Source: Hoeflea_A sp965228785 (lineage in GTDB: Bacteria; Pseudomonadota; Alphaproteobacteria; Rhizobiales; Rhizobiaceae). From it: DNA of 64,000 bases. Within the stretch, counting starts at the first letter, position 1, and each line of letters begins with the position of its first letter. Made by a program: the position numbers and the translations under genes. The stretch spans positions 62,001 to 126,000 of the forward strand of contig CBDDIF010000002.1 in the NCBI GenBank assembly GCA_965228785.1, given 5' to 3'. Below are positions 59,590-64,000 of this stretch, one piece after another. Under the pieces are notes generated by a model. The model saw only the letters and a program-made list of their open reading frames with translations, made no database searches and was not told the DNA's origin.

Positions 59590-60844
59590 TCTGCAGCAGG
59601 CCGTGGCGGACCGCAACGTGGCAGGCGGCTACGACGTTGAGGCTATCCGGCGGGATTTTCCGATCATGTCGCGGACGGTCTATGACAAGCCGCTTGTCTA
59701 CCTGGACAACGGTGCTTCCGCACAGAAACCGCAATCGGTGATCGATACGATTTCGCAGGCCTATTCAAACGAATATGCCAATGTGCACCGTGGACTTCAC
59801 TATTTGTCCAACGCTGCCACGGATGCTTACGAAGCGGCCCGGGAAAAGGTGCGCCGCTTTCTGAATGCGGAATCTGCCGACCAGATCGTGTTTACCAAAT
59901 CAACAACTGAGGCAATCAACACCGTTGCCTATGGTTATGGTATGCCCGCGATCGGCGAGGGCGATGAAATCGTGCTCAGCATCATGGAGCACCATTCGAA
60001 CATCGTTCCGTGGCATTTCATTCGCGAACGACAGGGCGCCGTTCTGAAATGGGTGCCGGTGGACGAAACCGGTGCTTTTGACATCGCCGATTTCGAGGCG
60101 CAGCTGACGGAGCGGACCAAGCTAATCGCTTTGACCCACATGTCGAATGTCCTCGGTACAATCGTTCCGGTGAAAGAGGTCTGCCGCATTGCGCGCGAAC
60201 GCGGTATTCCGGTTTTGATTGATGGCAGCCAGGCGGCGGTTCACATGGCCGTTGACGTGCAGGATATCGATTGTGACTGGTATGTATTTACCGGCCATAA
60301 ACTCTATGGCCCCTCAGGAATAGGTGTGCTCTACGGCAAGGCCGATATGCTCGACCGTATGAGACCCTTCCAGGGCGGTGGAGAAATGATCCTCGACGTG
60401 ACCGAGGATGCTGTGACCTACAATGCTCCACCACATCGCTTTGAAGCTGGCACACCGCCGATCGTACAGGCGATCGGGCTTGGCGCTGCTTTGGACTATG
60501 TCGAGGGAATCGGCCGCGATGCAATTGCGGCACACGAGGCTGATTTGCGCGGCTACGCGCATGAAAAACTGAGCCAAATCAACTCCCTGCGAATATTTGG
60601 TGATGCACCAGGCAAGGGTGCGATCGTGTCCTTCGAGATTGAAGGGATCCACGCACATGATATATCCATGGTTATCGATCGATCCGGTGTAGCCGTTCGC
60701 GCCGGAACGCATTGCGCTCAGCCGCTGCTGCAGCGCTATGGCGTGACCTCAACCTGCCGGGCTTCGTTCGGTATGTACAACACACGCGCCGAGGTCGATG
60801 CCCTATATGAGGCTCTGGAGAAAGCCAGGGCATTTTTTGCCTGA
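59582..60844 (+). CDS. sufS: Cysteine desulfurase SufS (class II)
   Basis: The 420-residue PLP enzyme supplies persulfide sulfur to SufB, usually with a SufE or SufU partner, which is not seen here. It has YLDNGASAQKP near residue 41 and the PLP lysine in VFTGHKLYGPSGIGVLYG. The catalytic cysteine is in the class II loop RAGTHCAQPLLQRYG (near 375-389). The presence of both a class I and a class II enzyme within 6 kb is notable. It overlaps sufD by 8 bases and is followed by sufT after 24 bases. Confidence 0.97.
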   Translation: MADLQQAVADRNVAGGYDVEAIRRDFPIMSRTVYDKPLVYLDNGASAQKPQSVIDTISQAYSNEYANVHRGLHYLSNAATDAYEAAREKVRRFLNAESADQIVFTKSTTEAINTVAYGYGMPAIGEGDEIVLSIMEHHSNIVPWHFIRERQGAVLKWVPVDETGAFDIADFEAQLTERTKLIALTHMSNVLGTIVPVKEVCRIARERGIPVLIDGSQAAVHMAVDVQDIDCDWYVFTGHKLYGPSGIGVLYGKADMLDRMRPFQGGGEMILDVTEDAVTYNAPPHRFEAGTPPIVQAIGLGAALDYVEGIGRDAIAAHEADLRGYAHEKLSQINSLRIFGDAPGKGAIVSFEIEGIHAHDISMVIDRSGVAVRAGTHCAQPLLQRYGVTSTCRASFGMYNTRAEVDALYEALEKARAFFA

Positions 60845-60868
60845 GCGTGGACGAAGAAGATAACCACC

Positions 60869-61249
60869 ATGACACACGATACCACGACACAAGATGCGAA
60901 ACATTCCGGAACTTTCGCGGCCTCTGTGATACCCCGCGAAGAACTCGCCCGCCTGACCGACGATATCATTGCCGCCATCAAGACGGTCTATGATCCTGAG
61001 ATTCCTGCGGACATATACGAACTGGGGCTGATCTATCGCATCGATATCGAAGATGATCGCACGGTGAAGATTGACATGACGCTGACGGCGCCAGGGTGCC
61101 CAGTCGCAGGTGAAATGCCGGGCTGGGTCGAAAACGCGGTCAATTCGGTCGAAGGCGTTTCGGGCGTAGACGTCGCAATGACGTTCAACCCGCCCTGGAC
61201 TCCAGATCGTATGTCTGAGGAAGCCCAGATTGCCGTTGGCTGGTACTGA
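60869..61249 (+). CDS. sufT: SufT (DUF59/MIP18-family Fe-S assembly protein)
   Basis: The 126-residue protein is a DUF59 domain with the family phrases TVYDPEIPADIYELGLIYRI and MTLTAPGCPVAGEMP; the cysteine in APGCP is the conserved one. SufT aids maturation of Fe-S proteins under high demand in several bacteria. The final residues VTFNPPWTPDRMSEEAQ-like (here MTFNPPWTPDRMSE) are typical. It lies between sufS and sufA, in the expected order. Confidence 0.94.
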   Translation: MTHDTTTQDAKHSGTFAASVIPREELARLTDDIIAAIKTVYDPEIPADIYELGLIYRIDIEDDRTVKIDMTLTAPGCPVAGEMPGWVENAVNSVEGVSGVDVAMTFNPPWTPDRMSEEAQIAVGWY

Positions 61250-61272
61250 TTGAAATTCTTTGCGTTCTCATT

Positions 61273-61298
61273 ATCTTTACTTTTGGAGTAAAGATTTT
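61273..61298 (+). terminator. AT-rich hairpin between sufT and sufA
   Basis: A perfect 9-bp inverted repeat, ATCTTTACT-TTTGG-AGTAAAGAT, is followed directly by TTTT. The stem is AT-rich so termination would be weak; it may attenuate sufA or mark an mRNA processing point within the operon. Confidence 0.5.
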
Positions 61299-61348
61299 CG
61301 GGCAAAGCGCGAGAATGATGAAGGCACACAGGATTGCGGAGAACTGAC

Positions 61349-61747
61349 ATGGCTGGTTTCGCAGTTATGACGATGACGGAGACCGCTGCACAACGCGTCA
61401 AGGAGCTGGTGGCATCTGCTGACGAGCCAGCGCTCGGCCTTCGCATTGGCATCAAGAAGGGCGGCTGTGCCGGCATGGAGTATACCGTCGATCTCGCACA
61501 GGATGCGGACAACAAGGACGACATGGTTGAGATGCATGGCGCTCGGGTATATGTGGCCCCTGAGGCGGTGTTGTTCCTTCTTGGCACGGAAATGGACTTT
61601 GAAACCACGACATTGCGCTCCGGTTTCGTTTTCAACAATCCAAACCAGACTTCAGCCTGTGGCTGCGGCGAATCGGTTGAGCTGAAGCCGGCTGACCTTA
61701 AGAAACTGGCCGAAGAGGGCAATCCGGTCGTTCGCCCGGCATCCTGA
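61349..61747 (+). CDS. sufA: A-type Fe-S carrier protein (SufA/IscA-like)
   Basis: The 132-residue carrier has the three conserved cysteines of A-type proteins: one in KKGGCAGMEY (near residue 45) and the pair in TSACGCGESVEL (near 110-112). It transfers assembled clusters to target apoproteins. The ATG at 61349 (MAGFAVMTMTETAAQRVKEL) has GGAG just upstream and is preferred to an in-frame codon five residues before. It closes the suf operon. Confidence 0.94.
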   Translation: MAGFAVMTMTETAAQRVKELVASADEPALGLRIGIKKGGCAGMEYTVDLAQDADNKDDMVEMHGARVYVAPEAVLFLLGTEMDFETTTLRSGFVFNNPNQTSACGCGESVELKPADLKKLAEEGNPVVRPAS

Positions 61748-61762
61748 ATTCGACCTGATCGA

Positions 61763-62224
61763 TTACAGTCCCTGTCGCCAGCTTGGGTCGGCCCGCTGTC
61801 CGACGTGGCGTTTGACATCGATAAGGTCCTCATCAAGCTGACGGCTCCACCGGCGCGCCAAAAGACTGGCAGGGACTCCTGACCAGAACCCATTGACCTC
61901 AACCGCGATCTGCAATCGGGTTCCGGCATTTTCTTCAACAAGCGTGTAACTCGCCGTCAGAGGTATGCCGAAGCTGCGTCGTTGAATTGACAGCCGGTAT
62001 GGCGGCGTGAATTCACAGATTTCCAATGGTACTCCTGAATAGCCGCCGAACGATGTACGCTGTTCCAGAAAACGTGTTCCGGCCCCGACCGGCGGGAACG
62101 TCTTAAGCTCGGTTCGCCTTACGTTGCGAATGATCTGCGGGCGGTTTTCCAGATCGGACAGGACCGAAAACACCGCCAACAGTGGTGCATCGACATAGAG
62201 GCTGGTCGTCTGATCTGCCTTCAT
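61763..62224 (-). CDS. SRPBCC-fold protein (polyketide cyclase/coenzyme Q-binding-like)
   Basis: The 153-residue protein, beginning MKADQTTSLYVDAPLLAVFS, matches the START/Bet v1-like fold: AVFSVLSDLENRPQIIRNVR, VGAGTRFLEQRTSFGG and RLQIAVEVNGFWSG. Such proteins bind hydrophobic ligands in a deep pocket. The start at 62224 is preferred to a TTG at 62332 because the family begins there, though the ribosome-binding site is weak. It is convergent with sufA, 15 bases away. No specific ligand can be inferred. Confidence 0.82.
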   Translation of the reverse strand: MKADQTTSLYVDAPLLAVFSVLSDLENRPQIIRNVRRTELKTFPPVGAGTRFLEQRTSFGGYSGVPLEICEFTPPYRLSIQRRSFGIPLTASYTLVEENAGTRLQIAVEVNGFWSGVPASLLARRWSRQLDEDLIDVKRHVGQRADPSWRQGL

Positions 62225-62379
62225 CTCAAGACTGCTCTGACTTGCGGAATGCCCCAGTGGCAGCGTGCGCGGGTCATCGCGCTGTTGTTGCCAACGAACC
62301 GGTCTTATAGATTGCGGTTTGTCGGCATACAATTGCTGGCAGAGGAAACAGCCGCGACTTTGGTTGAAGGGAAGCGGTC

Positions 62380-62883
62380 ATGATCGAAATTCGCGAAGCA
62401 ATGCCCGGCGAAGGTCGCTTTCTGGCTGCTGTCGGCATTCGCTCCTGGGAGAGTGCGGTGGTTGGCTGGGGCGAGAACATCGCCGAACTCCGACCGAATG
62501 CTCACGCGGCCTACCATGATTTCTGCGCCAGGCAATGGGACCGGATTCTGGTTGCACTGGATCACGGGTCGATTGTCGGGTGGGGTGCGCGCGAAAAGCT
62601 GGATCACGTCATATCGGATCTATGGGTCGATCCGGATCGACAGGGCGAGGGCGTTGGTGCCCGTTTGCTCGGGGCTCTGGAAGAGCAGATCCGCGCTGCG
62701 GGATTTGAAAGTATCGAGCTTGAAACTCATGCCAACAACGCCCCGGCCATAGCATTCTACGAGCGGTTGGGTTATCGGGTGACGTCCATGTCGGTGAAAT
62801 ACGCACCGAGCCTACAGCAGGATATTCCCAAAGTATCGATGGCGAAGCAGTTGAATCCGCAGGATGACGGGACGGCAATATGA
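62380..62883 (+). CDS. GNAT-family N-acetyltransferase
   Basis: The 167-residue acetyltransferase has the GNAT motif A region: VISDLWVDPDRQGEGVGARL (near residues 76-95), with the acetyl-CoA-binding Q/R-x-x-G-x-G/A as QGEGVG. The end motif is NNAPAIAFYERLGYRV. AAGGGAAG precedes the ATG. Its stop overlaps the mgsA start (ATGA), so it is coupled to that gene, but its substrate is unknown. Confidence 0.92.
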   Translation: MIEIREAMPGEGRFLAAVGIRSWESAVVGWGENIAELRPNAHAAYHDFCARQWDRILVALDHGSIVGWGAREKLDHVISDLWVDPDRQGEGVGARLLGALEEQIRAAGFESIELETHANNAPAIAFYERLGYRVTSMSVKYAPSLQQDIPKVSMAKQLNPQDDGTAI

Positions 62884-63263
62884 CGAAGATGGTGGCCCTG
62901 ATCGCCCACGATGCATGCAAGGACACCTTGGTTGAATGGGCCGGCAGACACGCATCGCGATTGGCTGGCGTCAATATAGTAGCCACCGGCACAACGGGCG
63001 GCCGCATCCTCGATGCCCACCCTGAACTGAATGTGCGAACTGTCAAAAGCGGTCCCCTGGGTGGCGATCAGCAGATCGGTGCGATGATCGCCGAGGAACG
63101 GCTTGATGCGCTGGTCTTTTTCGTTGACCCCCTGTCGCCGCTGCCGCACGACGTTGACGTCAAGGCGCTGACCCGGCTGGCAATCGTCTATGACCTCCCG
63201 CATGCGACCAATCCAAGCTCGGCCGATGCTGTCCTGGCCCATGTTTGCGACGATCGTGCGTAA
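62880..63263 (+). CDS. mgsA: Methylglyoxal synthase
   Basis: The 127-residue enzyme converts dihydroxyacetone phosphate to methylglyoxal and phosphate. It has the MGS fold with ALIAHDACKDTLVEW at the start, the phosphate site ATGTTGGRI (near residues 35-43), VKSGPLGGDQQIGA (near 55-68) and the catalytic-aspartate region FFVDPLSPLPHDVDVKAL. Length is typical. It is coupled to the upstream GNAT gene and precedes mgtE by 134 bases. The glyoxalase gene gloA elsewhere in this window would remove the product. Confidence 0.95.
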   Translation: MTKMVALIAHDACKDTLVEWAGRHASRLAGVNIVATGTTGGRILDAHPELNVRTVKSGPLGGDQQIGAMIAEERLDALVFFVDPLSPLPHDVDVKALTRLAIVYDLPHATNPSSADAVLAHVCDDRA

Positions 63264-63397
63264 TGGGCCCGAATGGCGGTGATATCGCTGACTTTTTTGA
63301 ACCCGGTGATTTTTCTTATGCAACACATGCACTAAAGTCCGCCGCAAAGTTTCGGGTAACGCCATAGGCGTCCTGCCTCAGTCAGGTTTCGGGTCGC

Positions 63398-64000
63398 ATG
63401 GAAGAACACAGCACACAATCCGGCGTGGAGGCGACGCAAGGCCCCCCCGACATCTATGACGAGGATGGCGTCATTCGAGCCGACTACGTCGCCCGGATCG
63501 GTGCCGCCATCGCGGACCGTGACGTGCTTTTCCTCAAGGAACAGGTCTCCGGACTGCACGAGTCCGAAGTCGGTGACCTGCTGGAATCACTGCAGCAGGA
63601 ACAGCGCCACGCCCTCGTGAGGCTGCTGGGAGACGACTTCGATTTCACCGCGCTGACAGAGGTCGATGAGGCGATACGTCTGGACATCGTCGAGGATCTG
63701 CCGAACGAAAAAGTGGCGGAGGCTCTTGGTGAGCTCGATTCCGACGATGCCGTCTACATCCTCGAGGATATGGACGAGGAAGACCAGCAGGACATCCTCT
63801 CCAAGCTGCCCTTCGTGGAGCGAATTCGCCTCAGGCGTTCGCTGAAATATCCGGAGGATACCGCCGGCCGGCGCATGCAGACGGAATTCGTCGCCGTTCC
63901 GCCGTTCTGGACCGTTGGCCAGACCATCGACTACATGCGCGAAGATGAGGATCTGCCGGAATCCTTCGCACAGATATTCGTCATCGACCCTACCTTCCAC
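63398..64000 (+). CDS. mgtE: Magnesium transporter MgtE, N-terminal part (truncated by right edge)
   Basis: The open frame starts at the ATG at 63398 (MEEHSTQSGVEATQGPPDIY) and runs through the window edge without a stop, 201 codons visible. It shows the MgtE N-domain: repeated acidic helices such as DLLESLQQEQRHALVRLLGD, DLPNEKVAEALGEL, VYILEDMDEEDQQDIL and SLKYPEDTAGRRMQTEF, which marks the beginning of the CBS domains. This part is the cytosolic Mg2+ sensor of the channel. No membrane segment is yet reached. Confidence 0.93.
   Translation, partial: MEEHSTQSGVEATQGPPDIYDEDGVIRADYVARIGAAIADRDVLFLKEQVSGLHESEVGDLLESLQQEQRHALVRLLGDDFDFTALTEVDEAIRLDIVEDLPNEKVAEALGELDSDDAVYILEDMDEEDQQDILSKLPFVERIRLRRSLKYPEDTAGRRMQTEFVAVPPFWTVGQTIDYMREDEDLPESFAQIFVIDPTFH

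Overview
This 64 kb window is chromosomal DNA of an alphaproteobacterium, most probably of the order Hyphomicrobiales (Rhizobiales). The basis is the gene content: folate-dependent TrmFO, class I PHA synthase, minCDE, an NDUFS4-like complex I accessory protein, a SUF locus preceded by a class I cysteine desulfurase and an Irr-type iron box, and small DUF1127 genes beside CCTCCTCCC-loop ('cuckoo'/CcsR-type) sRNAs. The family cannot be fixed from sequence reading alone. Most of the window is ordinary core genome. The accessory parts are two import/catabolic operons, one large repeat protein and a small-RNA locus. No integrase, transposase, prophage or CRISPR array was seen.

Layout. 1-5991 (minus): a sugar-type operon read from the right, AraC regulator, TrpA-like aldolase, FGGY kinase, binding protein, ABC ATPase and permease (cut by the left edge). 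It suggests import, phosphorylation, then retro-aldol cleavage of an unknown polyol or sugar. 6094-8368 (minus): a dienoyl-CoA-isomerase-like crotonase and trmFO. 8436-9497 (minus): two DUF1127 genes and two three-hairpin sRNA arrays with promoters sharing a 15-bp motif. 9645-12108 (plus): tRNA-Leu, trigger factor, a cupin. 12121-16403 (minus): radC, map, sfsA, phaC. 16543-22602 (plus): lipoprotein, alaC-like aminotransferase, hom, glpX, recJ. 22656-26022: tRNA-Glu, an M15-like protein, gloA, a double cold-shock protein, DUF192, tRNA-Pro. 26069-29095 (minus): a 1008-residue beta-helix protein with five 15-residue Gly/Trp repeats. 29474-29885: the NDUFS4-like gene and tRNA-Arg.

30001-38737 (minus): a tightly coupled hydantoin-type operon, hyuA, hyuB, a CUT2-type ABC importer and an M20 carbamoylase, divergent from a MarR-family regulator. 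39627-41976 (minus): a small unknown protein and minCDE. 42224-46886: TfoX-N protein, DEAD-box helicase, M23 peptidase, DUF455 protein and a one-cysteine Bcp peroxiredoxin. 47042-50587 (plus): a giant AsmA/YhdP-like protein. 50591-53530 (minus): tyrS, an exported SUMF1-fold protein, an alpha/beta hydrolase. 53733-61747: a cysteine desulfurase, an antisense alpha/beta hydrolase, then sufB-C-D-S-T-A, the iron-sulfur assembly operon. 61763-64000: SRPBCC protein, GNAT acetyltransferase, mgsA and the start of mgtE.

The least explained pieces are the TrpA-like aldolase inside a kinase/ABC operon, the paired sRNA arrays of which one lacks a DUF1127 gene, and the 15-residue repeat protein. All functional calls are homology reading by eye; no database search was run.
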